Origin: Holothuria scabra
Lineage: Eukaryota; Echinodermata; Holothuroidea; Aspidochirotida; Holothuriidae
DNA length: 64,000 nucleotides
Direction: 5' to 3'
Assembly (NCBI GenBank): GCA_037179385.1
Contig: CM074187.1
Span: 44,736,879-44,800,878, forward strand
Below the pieces are notes generated by a model. The model saw nothing but the letters and a program-made list of their open reading frames with translations. It was not told where the DNA came from and ran no database searches. Below are positions 1-13,449 of this stretch, one piece after another (the stretch's first letter is position 1; every line of letters starts with the position of its first letter). The position numbers and the translations under genes were made by a program.

Positions 1-48
1 AGGAGGTTTTTTCTGCAGCAAACTAACAGTAAATGCAACTGGTTCTCC

Positions 49-279
49 TTAAAGGGTAAAAACAGTCACCCCAAATAGTGAAGAAGTGTAGTAGGCTGTC
101 CTGTTACATGATTGGTTGTTGAGAGTCATGTGACAACAATTTTTCTCTTCAAATGTGAAATTTACAAGAACTAACTGTTTTTTTACGTTGAATATGATAC
201 TTTGAAGGGAAAGAAGAAGAAAATTGTTATTATTAGCTGTTGCATCAAAATAAGTTGGGGGACTGATCTTGACCTTTAA
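49..279 (+). mobile_element. TTAA-ended MITE family A, copy 1
   Basis: It begins TTAAAGGGTAAAAACAGTCA and ends GACTGATCTTGACCTTTAA, inverted repeats of about 20-25 bp. It shares the block TTGAGAGTCATGTGACAACAA with the other three copies. The 106-aa minus-strand ORF across it is not conserved among copies. Confidence 0.75.
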
Positions 280-2180
280 CGTCAGAGAGTGAAAAGGAGT
301 AGTGATTAATGCCGGGAAATGCAATGCCGCTAGAGATAAGATATTAATAAGAAGAAACATACCGTCCATCCCCTTCCATCCGCAGTGTTATCACAATATA
401 TTTAAAAAGGTTCATCGAAACCGTCTGGTTTGACCAAGTATATACCACTTGAATTTCTCGCTTCACATTGTTCAAAAACTTCTTCGCAATCCCTGGGATA
501 CTCAGGTTGGTGGTAATAAAAGTAACTGGAGGCTGAAAAGATCAGAAAATTTAATCACTTGCTCATTTCGAAATCACGTTAGAGACGCAAGACTCTACAG
601 TGACAGTTATATTGTCACCTCTCTCAACACGACGATTAGCGTCAACTTTCATCACGAGTATACATTCGTGTGCTCTCAGAAACCATAGTTCAGTAAAGAA
701 TATTTTGAGACTTTCATTGAATATTTCTCTTCTAAAATAAATTTAACAAACTTAAGCTTTTCCTTGAACCATTTTTACTGGGTAGTTCTCATTTGCAGAG
801 TCAGAATGTCAATATTTGTTAGGGCCAAAGGGCAATTTTGTGGGAAATTTTCGTGCGAATCCTAACCCAAAGTGTCCGTTCCTGGGGATCGTGGTCTCTA
901 GAGGGGTATATTTTTTATTTATTCGGTTAACCTACCTCCTAACTGACCTTACTTGCGGGGTGGTGGGATGGCTAGGACAAAATCTGTCCCCCGCTTCTCA
1001 CCGTAGCGCCGCCCTGGTAGTTCTTATTTCCTTCGATCAAACGATTCGCTCCAAAAAAATGATTTCTATCAGTAATTATTCGAACTTCCGATTCGTAGTG
1101 GAAGCTTCGTAAAATATTTTCCGCAATTAAACATAAATTATAGTTTGAACAAACTATCCCAAGTATCCAAATTATCTCCGAAAAAATTGACGGATCTGGG
1201 GACTTTGGTAAACAACGGAGAGAATTATTTGCTGGCGCGTTAAAGCAGGCTGTTACAAACCTGAAAGGGGCGCCGACAGTCAATTTTGGTCAGGTCGCCC
1301 ATGACGATATGGACACTTCGATACTGTCAACAGCGAACCTACCTATACTCAAGCAAAAAACAGTGGCAAACAAAGAGTGTTTGTTTGAGAGGTTAACTGG
1401 CTTCATAACTGCCTAAAGATTACAGCTATTTCCTATATATCTTCTGTAGGTACATTTTAGCGTCATCATTTCCCTTTGAATTTTGAACGGGTCTTATCAT
1501 TTAAGTGAAGCAAATTAAATTAAAGCAATTTATTTTAATAGTCAAACAAACAAAGGCAACGCAACCATGTCCATGTTACCAAACCATGTTACACCTTACA
1601 TGTGTATAGATCATGGTCACTGTTTAAGTGCCTTTTCGAACTTTTAGCGGACATCTTTAGGTTCACATCTTTTGATACGAATTGCAGCAATTATACTTAC
1701 CTATATCATGCCCATTGTTGTGCTGTAAAAATGAAGAACAAAGAAATATAGGAAAATTACGCTCCCATACTTGCTCGCTTCTAGCAGATAAGAATGAATA
1801 CATCGGTGTTGTTAGTGAACATTCCCTTTTTCACTTGTCAGCACTCGTTTTCAAATAATGATGTTTTGTGGACGATTAAGAATCATGTTACACGTTTATT
1901 ACTAGCGTGTCAAAACAAAGAGGCCATGCTTACTATTTAACAACAAATTTCCCAACTGGCTAACGATAACCCTAATCCCTAACCCAATTCCTAACCCGAA
2001 CAAAGAATACAATCGATACATTACAACGGCAACAGCTAATCAAGGAACACCTTGTTAAACAGTGCACATCTACCTGAACATAGTGCTGAACACGTGACAA
2101 CAATTACATATCGTGCATTCCTTTCCCGGGACATGCATTTGTCCATATTCACATAAGGAAACTCCTTAACTGAAAGTTTT
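280..2180. other. No gene seen
   Basis: AT-rich DNA with short unsupported ORFs. A CCCTAACCC-like run lies at 1968-1998, and 2036-2075 recurs near 11165-11205. Confidence 0.5.
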
Positions 2181-2199
2181 TCAATGGTCCAATTTTTTT

Positions 2200-2275
2200 A
2201 AAGATGGATGGTTCAGTGTTAAGAGCATCCGATTGCAGCCGACCTGGAAGGTCTGGAGTTCGATTAACCCTTTAC
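2200..2275 (+). repeat. Possible tRNA-derived SINE head
   Basis: GGATGGTTCAGTGTTAAGAGC resembles an A-box region, and GGAGTTCGATTAACCC, some 45 bases on, a B-box. A cloverleaf cannot be completed. The following 250 bases (GC-richer, to about 2520) may be the body. Confidence 0.35.
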
Positions 2276-3134
2276 CGTTGTTTGGGTCCTTTTGGACCCA
2301 TGCGGAGAGCGCGGTTGTCACCCGTCTTTGCTGTTTCACGCGGAACTCGAAACTGCGAGTAGCTACCCGAAAATTCGGCCACAACAACGAGAGAAACAAT
2401 AGTTTAAGGTCACGGGTTCAATAGCCTACGGAAGCTGATGCTGGGCTTGCTAAGTCCACTTTTCCGCCCACTCCCGAGGCGCGCAAATATGCCCCGATTG
2501 GTGCACAGCGGTAAAGGTTTAAACTTAAAAATACAACACACACTGCCATTGTGCATGGTGTTAACAAGAAATGGAAAAGGGAAAACAAGTCATTGAGTCA
2601 CGACTGAAAAAAAATCGCCCTGACCGGTCTGACATAAAACAGTTGGCTAGAAAATATAACATTTTCAATTACCATTTCCTAACAATGAAAGAAGAGTAAG
2701 CTACCAACTAAGATATTTCAAATAAAAATTTTAAAATGGAGCTATCACGGATGGATTTAGGTCAAGCACCCTACTTTTCTTTGCAACTATAAAGTTTGTC
2801 GACTATAAGCTGGTGATTGTTTAGCCTTAGCAAATTGTAGGCCACACAAAGAGGATTCAGGAGCTATTATGGTTGTTTTTGTAGTCTTTTTGATCTCAAA
2901 CAGTTCTTGATATGATTCCAGCCATTGAATTTACAATTCTTTTATAAGGCGTTAGTACAGCTTCAATCAACTCACCCGACATGGGTATATGATTCACAAT
3001 TTACATCCGAAACAATGCGAAAAATTTCGAAGTTCACTGGCAAAAGTTAGACTTTCGAAAAATGCTCCTAATTAATCGATCAAATTTAATTAGCAAAGGA
3101 ATGTGATCACTTAAAAGTTCATTTCCAATCGTTT

Positions 3135-3325
3135 GGACTAGGTTATTTAGACAGAGTTTTACGGCCCAGTTTCCAACCAAATGGTTCAAGTTGAGCCGGC
3201 TAGGGCCTTTTTTCCAGTTGTGGCCCACTGGCTTGCTTTCCCTACTCCATTGCTTAAGAGCACCAAGCACAATGGCAGTGTAAAGTCTTCGGTATATTAC
3301 CCGGCCAGAACTAGGAGGGTGACAA
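3135..3325 (+). repeat. SINE-like repeat G, copy 1
   Basis: It shares TTTTACGGCCCAGTTTCCAAC, CCTTTTTTCCAGTTGTGG and TTTCCCTACTCCATTGCTTA with copies at 12290 and 13450. No inverted ends are seen. ORFs on both strands here are repeat translation. Confidence 0.6.
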
Positions 3326-3329
3326 AACA

Positions 3330-6300
3330 TCTGTATTTGTCCGCAACCTTGGTCACGACTAAAATATTGTGACTATCAAGTTTTTGTTTAAGGATCACGA
3401 CTCATAAGTAAGGCTAAGTCAAACAAACTTTAAAGATTAATTAAAGGACCTTTTAGGCCAAATGTCTTCCCACAAAAGGATTAAAACACTCACAACAGGC
3501 ACCATTTGATAAAATCGGACTAGGTGCTTTATATCTATCTACAAAAGCTAAATGACTTAAGGAGAACTAGCTCGGTAAAGGTAGCTACAAAAAAAAAATT
3601 GACAAGCCTTTGTCAAATTAGTTAAAGAAAATTAAAACAACGAAATCAGAGACACTGCAATTGTCCGTGGAAGTTATTTTATAGAGTAAATATTTGCCGT
3701 GAATTCTTTCTGTATCAGTTCATCAAAAATTTTGAAAATGTATGCAGGTTAGTTATAACAGTTTATATAACAGTAGGAACTGTACGATCCATTTTGATTT
3801 GTGATCATACGGAATGGCTACTCAGTAGTTGTAATACCATAGGCACGGATCATTTTTAGGACGAAGAACTGTAAAGAAAAGAACAAATCGATCTCAAACT
3901 GGCCCATTTCATCCATTTGACTTCAAAGACCTGAAAATATGGTAGGATGTGTCCATTGAAATGGATGTATGAAAGCATCCTTGTACACTGTTTTCCGTCA
4001 ATGAAAACATGTATGTTATACGTCGATTATTTTATCATTTTATGAAAGATTTCTGGAGTTTTAAAACACTGCGACATTCTATGCCATTCTTATACCCAAA
4101 AGTCTGATTTATGGTAACTTGTTTGCAGTGTTCCACGCTATAAATAAAAAAGACTAACATGATCCCTTATCAAATCACAAGCGGGAAAGGAATTATAGCA
4201 TTTAATAAAAAATAAGTACACAGGCATTAGTGATGAATTTTACTCACGGGAAGTTAGCATGTTTGGAAAATAATCCCATTAATTGGTAATCAGCGCTTCT
4301 TCAAGTGAAACCTTCGTCTCGTTTCAGAACCTATGTATCCATTTTATATTTTTAGGGAAATCTGAATTCGCTCGAAATAAGGAAACCTGCTAATGTGATC
4401 CAAGCAATGGCGTGTATGGATGAACCGGGGACCAAATGTCATTTTGGTCCCCTAAATCACGATGGTATGAAACTGAATTCTTTTTACAGGCCTGGGATAT
4501 AAAATTTCCTTCTGTCTGAGCGATCGAGGTTTTTCAAAATTTTCTGTGCTGTTTGTCAACTTATGGTTTCGCTCAGCCTAGAAAGTGCATCAGAAATCCA
4601 TCCTCCCGCAGGCTCCCATCAAGAACAAACTGGTAACACTATTGATTGTATACAAACATCTTTTTCACACGGTCACATATGATGTTGCTGCTGTTTTTAC
4701 TTCATTTCCGTGAATATTTATATTTTTTGTTCAAAATAAATTGAATCAATTAAAACTTATACATATGAGAGAAGAAGCGGATTCAATTTAACACATTTTT
4801 AATTGACGTTAAATCTTCCACTTCCTGGTGACAAACCTTACATAAGAGCTTATCTTAAAAGAGTTCTTGTTGCAAAAGTACTTTCTATTGTAAGGAACAG
4901 ATAATAAAGGAGGTGAAGTCAGCACCAGACAATAGTGACAACATCATTAAAACCTCAATTCTTGCATGTCTGAATATTGAAACGATATTCACTCTTTTTA
5001 AGAATTTTTGTCAGATATATTTTAGGTTTTGTACATTTTCCACCTTGCTCACCAGATGAATAATGTAAAAATGAGTTGTTTTGTGTTTGGATTTTTTTTT
5101 TCGTTCTTTTTTTTTTCTTTTTTTATTTTGTTTTTTGTGCTTTTCTTTTTGACGTTTTTTTTTTGGTAAAGTTTGTTTTTCAGTCATACCAGGGAGCTGT
5201 TATTTGGATGGAGATGCAACGCAAATTTCAATTTATGCCAATATTTGAAGACACACTTGAAAAAATGAAGATAGGGCTACGCTGTTTAAATGCCCCAAAG
5301 GTATTTCATTCCTTTACTCACGGAATGACTTTAATACCATCCCTGGACCACCATCTCATTCAAGCTAACTAATTCTTAGACAAGTGGCTCATGCAGAAAA
5401 TACTTTGATAAGGGGGCTTGTGCCGCCAAAAGTTTTGCAATTAAACTCGAAACGACTGTTTAACTGAAAAAGTTATTTCATTTAGCCCATGCCTTAGCAA
5501 GGCATGGCATGCAAATGAGCTGCAGGTGCAAAATTGTTTTTGACATCCAGATTAGAAATTTCATGAAGTTTCCAGCAACAGCGAGATGTAAATTCTTGTT
5601 CCGATTTCTACATACAACTTAAATGATATTTTGTCATAAGCGGCACCGAACAACGAATGACCGGAAATTACTCCTATTTTCCTGACGACTGGTATATAAT
5701 GCTGTGGCAGTGCAGAAAACCTGTCACTCCTACTGTAACCGTAGCAAACGACAAAATCCTTGTATAGACTTCTTTATCGCCTTAAAGCAGGAATCCCAAG
5801 AACGCAAAGTCGCTAAGCCAACTCGATTGTGTTACTTCCACTGTCATCATATCGACCAGTTCAATTTACTTCCGAACTATTTCTGCCATTGAATTTATTG
5901 TAGCGTATAATTCAAGCAATTGCTTTGTTTTGTTTTTTATCTCCTTGAACGTAAAATAATCTGATAAATGTAAACAAATAGAAAGTCTGAAATAAGCTTC
6001 ACTGAAAAAATTATCAACAAAGTTGACTAAGAAAGATTGTGTATTAATTATCCAGCACCGAAAGAAACTTAAAACGGTAACAGACGTGTTGACAGTTTGT
6101 CTACGTTAACGTTGTTTCATTTATTGTTGTATAAATTAAAGACTCTTCGTGAAACTAATGAAAATTTTATTGTGGCATATTCGTTTTGAAATAAGAGCTG
6201 AAATGTTCTCCTGGATTCGCGAAAAATGCTTCTGCGTCTAAGTAATTTGGTGAGATTGGGAAAATATTTCAAGTCATCTTGTCGGGGAAATTTCTTATGT

Positions 6301-6640
6301 GTGTTTGTTTGTTCTCATGTGCGTTTATTTGTTCGAATTCTTCCTCGAACAAAAAATGGTATAAAATTCATTGTCTTACATTAAAAGCCGCAAGTACAAA
6401 GTTATTCCACTAAAGAATCCAGGATCTACCTGTAGTAAGTAAGTATTAGGGTAAGGGGTCTAATTAATCAGTTCTGTTTTGCTGAAATAATATCAGTCGT
6501 TGAAGTGAATACTTATTGTCTGTCATTTTCGGATGGCTTTAAAAGCTTGGAAATTGGAAAATTCATAATACTACATAACACAAATTACTTTGAATAGTTT
6601 ATGAGTAAGATATACTTTAAGAAAAAACCTATATTTGAGA
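3330..6640. other. No gene seen
   Basis: AT-rich, low complexity. A T-rich tract at 5085-5170 is followed by a repeat-derived ORF. No splice-framed coding block was accepted. Confidence 0.5.
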
Positions 6641-6651
6641 GAAAAACTTAC

Positions 6652-6781
6652 CAACTGCAAAGAGAGTCCAATAAAACAGTTTTCCACTAGCCAGATAATA
6701 GCAAAAGCATATGAACAAAAATGCATAGTTATAATGGTGACAGTCTTGAGGTATAACTAAAGGTATTCTCGCTAGGTCTTG
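6652..6781 (-). other. Possible internal exon of an unknown membrane protein
   Basis: On the minus strand a 130-nt open stretch is framed by acceptor ctactttgcag (ends at 6782) and donor g|gtaagttttt (from 6651), phase 0 in and 1 out. It codes for QDLARIPLVIPQDCHHYNY and then about 22 mostly hydrophobic residues (AFLFICFCYYLASGKLF and on) that would span a membrane. I do not recognise the family, and no partner exon was found on this strand. It may be a chance ORF in AT-rich DNA, but splice sites of this quality around a transmembrane-like peptide are worth recording. Confidence 0.25.
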
Positions 6782-6789
6782 CTGCAAAG

Positions 6790-8789
6790 TAGATTTTATA
6801 ACTAAATTATTTTTGCCATTCATGCAAACTAACCGTCAGTGGAGAAAGTAAGGAAACTTCAGTTCTGCACTGAAAACCATTGCATTACAAATGAAACGAA
6901 CGACTATCATACCTACACAAGTACAAACCTTCGTTATTAGTTCCTTGGGCTAGTGTTTCAAATCATCCGTAAACAGGATTCAGACGGAGTCCTTGGAATA
7001 TTCAGGGAAGAGCACTGTAACTTCGTTCACTGCCGTAGGAATGAAAGGAAACACAAGATGTTTTGGTCGGTGTTGACATAGCATCATTCAGATGAATCTG
7101 CATTGTCCTCAAGGTAAACAATATGAATTCTTTGGTTAAAGCATCCCAATACGACAATATGTTTTAATCGTTATATCTTTTGGCTATAGCGCAGTTAAGG
7201 ATTATAAATGACACTCTCTTGGTTGTCATTGAATACCGTTAATGAAAGTTACATAAACAGCACTTAACCATTGATAACCGTATTTTTTAAGTGGTGAAAC
7301 ATTTAACTTGCACAGATAGGTATCGTAGTTGATTCATTGATCTGAAAAGGTTATCTAAACTGGTGGGTGGCCAGGCTGGAAGAGGGGGAAGTGAAAGTTC
7401 CATTTCATGTTATTTGGTCCTTCAGGTCCAATTTGTCGACTCGCGTCGCCAAGCGAAGTCCCCGACACGAAAGTTCTGCTGTAGTCAAACTTTTCTCATG
7501 GTGTAGTAAAAACTTTCTCCGAGGTAAATTGTCGACGACGATCACATTCTGGTTATTTAGCTTATTCAGGGAGCACAAAATTATCGAAAAAGTAAATGTT
7601 CGATTTCAGCAGGAAATCCCTGATTTCAGTCGTTGGCTCACAAGGTAAGCCTAAATCCCGAAACATGCACCATAGCGAGTCCACCAAAGTTCACTCTTGA
7701 CAGGTGAGATATAATTAATGCCTCTTGCCTATAGGTGCACTTAATCTTATATTTTCAGAATAATTATGGTGTAGTCTTTATAAAAAAACGAAACTACCAA
7801 ATAAAATGTTATGGTCCACAAAATTTTGGAGAGTCATTTAAAAGTTGCGATACAGGTACCTCCTGATTACAAATATGAGGTTACATTTTAGATAATTTAC
7901 TTCATTCTAGAGTTGTAAACGGGAAACGTACCCTATGAAGTTCCCTTCAAGAACCTAAATATCAAAAAGGAAAGTATATACTAAGCAGAGCTCAGATTTA
8001 TATTTATTGCTATCATATTTGAGCCAATTTCGCGATATTCGCTTTCCTCTGAGGATGTAGGAAAACCTGTTGCATTGATTGCAATTGAGATCATTTTTCT
8101 ATGAAACTTTAAAGCAATGGTTTCAAAAATTGCTATACTTTTTCCTGTCACGTATACTTTTCTATATATTTGGATATTAATAAAACGCACCCTCTAACTG
8201 AACGAATGATAATGAGCGCTGTTTAAAAAAGACCCACCTTTGTTATATCACATGGAAAAACTTTTATGATATTAATAATTTGTGACTATTTTCAGTTGGG
8301 TGAGATTACGGAACAACCTCTTCCCTCCTCAATCGTGCAGTAATTCTGGTTGTAACGGATTAAAAATTCTTCCTAACCCGACGGGATTATAGTTGACAGT
8401 TCAAGGTTACTTCAATCCGCCCTTTCCTTATCGAGTTAGGGTTAATGACCCCCAAACCCGTACCATCTGGTCATGGCCTAATTACGCAGCGACTCAAATA
8501 TGTTTCAATCGTACATGGTTACTAAATATAAATTTACCTTATTCCCTCCAAAATCACGAATTTTTGTTGACTAATTAAGGATCCTACATTCTAAAAACAG
8601 TTAGGTTAAATAGTCACAAACTCTGGGCACCGATGTGGCAATACAAAGTTGGGTAAACCTTGTCCAAAAGGGCAGGTGCGCACTGTTAAAAAAAAGAAAA
8701 CACCTTACTGGCTCATGATAGCCCTGATCTCTAACCTAATCCCTAACCTTAAGACAAATACAATCCAATTCAATCCAATGCATAGGCGG
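6790..8789. other. No gene seen
   Basis: Short ORFs only. 7370-7640 has a GC-richer block that resembles neither gene family. A CCCTAACC-like stretch lies near 8735. Confidence 0.45.
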
Positions 8790-9600
8790 CCGAAGATGTT
8801 TTTATTGGGGGCCACAAGTTTCTCGGCAGCCGACATAATGGGGACGCCGTAAGGCGCCCGGTCTTGCGCGAAGCAGGGGGGCGTGGGGTCCAGGGCCGCT
8901 TTTTAAGGGCCCCTGGTGGGGTTCAGGGGGCAAAGCCCTGGTAGGGGTCCATGGGTGGCTGGATACCTTTGCATGGGGTGGCTGGAGTTTGCTATCTAAG
9001 CGTAGCGCCACCATCAGTTGGCGCGGAGCATACAAAGAAAATTTTGAATTTTTAAACCTCACAGATGGCTGGAAATGGCATTTGCCAGGTTAATTGTCTC
9101 TAATTCTGGTGAGAAAAATTTGTGATTTTTCTAAGATTAAAACACACTTTTGAGATATTGATTAGCTCAGTTCATTACTCCACTGGACTATGTATCCTAG
9201 GATCGCAAATCCGGAATGCTGCTGAATGTTGCAAGCAGCTGTTCCAGTACACGCCTGAGTATGGTATTTCCAGAGACGTAGGGGAGCATTTCAATATGGG
9301 GGCAGAAGACTTTTGCCGGAAAAATGTTATTCTGCCCGTAAGACAGTCAAAGCGGAGCGCCACCATCACTGGTTGGCGCGGAGCGTCCAGAAAACTTGAA
9401 AATTCGTACCTCTCAGACAGTCAAAAATGACATTTTTCAATTTGCAGATAAACGCACATTCGTTCCAAACTAAAATTCATGCAGAAAGACTAAGCGGAGT
9501 GCCATCATTTGTTGGCGCGAAGCGTGCAAAACATTTTTAAATATCCGACCCTCAGACAGTTGAAAATGGCATTTCCCGGGCTTATATGGGGATCTAAGCA
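8790..9600 (+). repeat. GCGCGGAGCG repeat block
   Basis: Three units centred on 9001-9080, 9350-9440 and 9493-9585 share AGCGYAGCGCCACCATC, TTGGCGCGGAGCG, then AAAATTTTGAA, CTCAGACAGT and AAAATGRCATTT. A G-rich stretch (8870-8960) precedes them. The same units recur at 32055-32345. No long ORF or inverted ends are visible. Confidence 0.65.
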
Positions 9601-10404
9601 GTCGCTATTTGATCAGAAAATTACCAGATAAAATGTATCACTACCAATCGATGAAATGGCCTCGCATAATTTCGGGGAAACTACAAACCGGAATTGAAAA
9701 CATGCTCATTAATTTTACTCTATTGCGACTCTTGGATAACTTCAATATATATTGAAAAAATTGTATGCCCGAACTTCCGACTATATATGATTTTACTTTT
9801 GAAAAAATTAAGCCTATGGGGGTCTTTGCAGTCGCTATTTTGATCAGAAGAATCAGATAAAATGAACCACTACCATTGGACGAAATGGAGTAGATGATTT
9901 TTCTTCTATTAGTAACACTTATTGACAGAATTGTCACGTTACAAGGTGTCTTGAAATGAATTTTCAAGTTGACTTAAGGAAACACATTCTCACCCTGCAG
10001 CATTTAAGTATCGAAAAACAAATTACCTGATTCTCATAACCATTGCCCGCATGCGGCTCTAGAGCAGGATAGATGGCAAACTTTTGGGCACGTGAACACC
10101 CTCCTGTCTATCTGTTGAATTAATTTGGCAATTGAAAATGTCCCAGCATTTTTTTTAACCGTTGCCCGAATATTTGACCATTTCGGGAAAATTTTTGCAA
10201 CACTACATTGTGAAGTTGGGATGATAAAAGCCTTTTTTCACATTCTACCCAAATGTGTCGCAGATCTTTTTTATTTTCCATGAAAATTGTACTTGGAATA
10301 TAGCGTCTTCTGTTTTTCGGCAAAGATTTAAAATAATCGGCCATTTCATGTAATGTGTTACACAAAATTTTAAAACAGTCTCAAGAATAATTGTTTCTGT
10401 TAAG

Positions 10405-10600
10405 CCACAGGCTTCCCAAATGTGTCGCGATTATTTTATCTCTTAACCTTTCCTAACTATGTTACCCTTACTTTGATACTTTTCCATTTTCGGGAAAATG
10501 CTTGAAAGAATTTGGACATTCGATAATTTCGGGCATTGTGTTGTGATTATCTGTGAAGTAACGGTCACAGCTTTTTGAGCTAATATACCCAAATATTCTA
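10405..10600 (+). repeat. Dispersed repeat H, copy 1
   Basis: CAGGCTTCCCAAATGTGTC, AAATGCTTGAAAGAATTTGGA and ATTTCGGGCATTGTGTTGTGA recur in the same order at 33945-34120. A weaker third copy lies at 10140-10240. Confidence 0.55.
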
Positions 10601-11063
10601 CCCATCACACCAAGTATGATCGGAACGATTTTGTGCATCCCCAGGAATTGCAAAATATTCCTACATGAGGTAGAAACATGCCAGATGCTAGGAGCACACT
10701 TTAATCCACACCAATGTAGCAAATTTTCCTACTCCAAATCTGTCAGAAAATTATCCATCCCGAAACCCGACGAGTAAAAAGTCAAGAGATTCCGAAGATA
10801 TGAAGTTGTCACAATCTACCTGAGTTTATTCCGAAATTCAGAGTGGGCACAATTGCAGAATACCCTGCAACTGTTTGAAGGGCGAAAATAAACTCTCCTA
10901 CAGGTTATCGTTAATGTGGGGGTCCAGGGGGCGGAGCCTCGGAAGCTTTGCAACTTTTGCACTCTGAAAAGTAATATTTGAGCCAAGGAATAACCGAAAT
11001 GTAATAAAAGCAACTTAACTTTGTTTAATTACTTTTGAAAAATTCATTTTGCGACATTCAGTA

Positions 11064-11149
11064 ATGGGGGGGGGGGGGACCATATCCCCCAAAATCTCAT
11101 AAAAAAGATTACGGTATTGGACGGGCCACACCCCCCCCCCCCCCCCCCG
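11064..11149. repeat. G-run and C-run pair
   Basis: A run of about 14 G at 11065 and a run of about 19 C at 11130 face each other 65 bp apart and could pair as an inverted repeat, like the tips of other TIR elements here. Confidence 0.6.
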
Positions 11150-11209
11150 CTTCCGCCGCCTATACAATGTCAACAGCTAATTAAGAGATTCCTTGTTAAA
11201 CGGTGAGTA

Positions 11210-12285
11210 TCAGCTGGTCCAAAATTTTTGAATTTACGGGTGAATTATGTGGTTAGATGCCCCTTTTTTGGATAACTTACCCAATTATTGGAAAAACTTT
11301 ACCCAATTTCAGCATTGTCACATGTGACAAGCGGTTGGTGAACATTTTACCAAACTGTTACTAGGTGTATCCCAATTTTCGTATCTGTTATGTGTTCCCT
11401 GTTCCCTTTGTCTTATTTTTGTTTTTGTTTGTGTCTTTTTTTTTATTCCTTTTTTACATTCTCAAATTTTCTCTGCCCCGTTCTTGACGTAGTTTTCGTT
11501 CCCTCAAAGAGTAATAAATAGACTACACAAGACTTTTGGGGAAAAATTACCCCACGGAGGGGACTGTTTTCTCAGCTAAACAGCTTCCAAAAACGGGGTA
11601 TGACTGAACAAGGAATATGTCATAGAGCCTGCTATGCAGGCAAGGGAAAGGGTTACTTCTTAGAAAAATTCTTTCTAATTTTTATTCAGTTCCATTAAAA
11701 TTTTATTTAAAATTTTATGATGATCAAGTTCCTATCAACTACAACTGTCAAACCGGCGCACTTGAAAATAAGAACAATTTCAACTGAAACAGTCGTGTCA
11801 AATATTTGAACTAATCTAAATTTGGTTATACCTTAGCCACATAAAGGCAGAGTAAATATCAGTCTGGTACGTTATTAGACCTGAGTGAAAATCTCACAAG
11901 TTCTTTATGAAACATCCATTAGAGTGCTCTGTTCTCGAGCATAGGCCTATTCCTTGGCTGGTCAGTACACATATTAGAATATACCAGGGAGTTAACACCT
12001 GGCTGAATGGACAACCGTCCTGGTTGCTATGGTCGTATTTACACCCTTTATTGATTTATCGATTAATGAGCCTCAACAGATAGATGGATGTTATTATGTG
12101 ACACACACTGAGGACTTCATGCCAAAGCTAGAGTCTGTAGAGTAAGGATTTAAAAAGGTTAGATGTGCCAACTTTGAAACTTTGAATGTGCCAGAATTGT
12201 AAAACCCGTTGCGAAGGATTTGCACGCATTTGAAAGGCTTGGTAAGTGAAGAAAAATGCTTCCTTTTCTTGGATTTCATGGTTAG
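11210..12285. other. No gene seen
   Basis: A possible old element at 11215-11390 repeats the words TTACCCAAT and TTGGTGAACATTTTACC, similar to those at 16176-16410. Otherwise featureless. Confidence 0.45.
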
Positions 12286-12289
12286 AACT

Positions 12290-12450
12290 TCAGCAGATAG
12301 TCAGTTTATTAGATGGAGTTTAACGGCCCAGTTTCCAACTTATTGCTTCAAGTCAAGCCGGTCACGGCCTTTTTTCCAGTTGTGGCTCACTGCCTTGTTT
12401 TCCCTACTCCATTGCTTATGCGGAGCATCACGCACAACGGCAGTAGGTTC
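12290..12450 (+). repeat. SINE-like repeat G, copy 2
   Basis: It has the same ordered blocks as copy 1, including GGCCTTTTTTCCAGTTGTGG and TTCCCTACTCCATTGCTTAT. The 102-aa ORF across it has no other support. Confidence 0.6.
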
Positions 12451-12724
12451 CATTTTTAGAGAACGTTTGCAGAAAATCGTTAACTTTGTTAGAAGTTCAT
12501 ATCTTATGAAACCATGAATTGTATAAAGATTTGAAAAATTAATTAATGTTTCTGTGGTGTTGTTTGCTGTATAAGCCTAATTAAGATGCAATAGAGATAG
12601 GTTAACTCTTCGCATTCTTGGTAGCCTTTTCTTACTCAACACCGAAAACTCTTTATTTTTTCATAGTTAAAGACAGTCAATTCTGATCCCAACTACAACA
12701 TTGTTATAGTCTACCGAAATTCGC

Positions 12725-12972
12725 AATTGGCACAGTTCTTTGCTTGAGAGCAATTTCAAAAATGCAGAGTATTGTTGCTCATTGCACAGCATGTACTGTA
12801 CTCTGAGTGTTTTGATTATACACATTGGGTTCTTGTATACCGTCCTGAAGCAATAAGCTGATATTGTGTCTGGATGAGAATGATTTAAGACAGTTGGGGG
12901 AGGGGCTTAAGTAAGTGGGTTAGGAGAATTGGAACTGCTTGGGTTGAGAAGATAAGGTCTTTCAATTAATAA
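12725..12972 (+). repeat. TIR element family D, diverged copy
   Basis: The blocks TGCAGAGTATTG, CTGAGTGTTTTGATTATA, AATAAGCTGATATTGTGTCTGG and GGTTAGGAGAATTGGAACTG follow the family D order. It lies about 780 bases upstream of SSUH2 exon 1. Confidence 0.6.
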
Positions 12973-13449
12973 TTCAAACTTCCATTGGAAAGTTTTAATA
13001 CTTATATAATTGGGCTCTGATGCCTTTTTAAAACTAGTGCCCACAATTCAAGGTAATAGTGATGGTGGTTACAGTAAGGTTTGGAGAAAACCAACCATAT
13101 TTGGGTTTTGGAAAGCAATTTAAGGCTTAAAACTACAACAGGTAACTCGAAATTGTGTTAAAATTGAGAGTTTAGGTTACTTTTTGTGAATGGTGAGATC
13201 AGAAAAAAATACGATCTGATGAAGACCTATGTCACTTCCGGGCACTTATGCTGAATTTAGTAGGCCAACTCAAATTCAATATTAAATCAAGAAGAGTAAG
13301 GAAACAAGGTGGGTTTATTGCTTATGACAGTGAGGAGATGCGCATCAAAGTGAAATCAAATTTAACACATCCTCTCGGTTAGTCAATTACTGAGCAGTTC
13401 TTATACATTTAAGTCACTTTTTCGAAGTGTTTTTCAAGGTTTTGTGTAG

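Noticed and set aside
1965..2000. CCCTAACCC-like run as an internal telomere repeat
   Set aside because: Only a few irregular units (also near 8735); too short and degenerate.
5176..5301. Plus-strand block after a strong pyrimidine tract and CAG that looks like an exon (SYQGAVIWMEMQRKFQF)
   Set aside because: It begins with the ACCAGGGAGCTGTTATT repeat tip found at other sites, the donor (gtattt) is weak, and no partner exon or family was seen.
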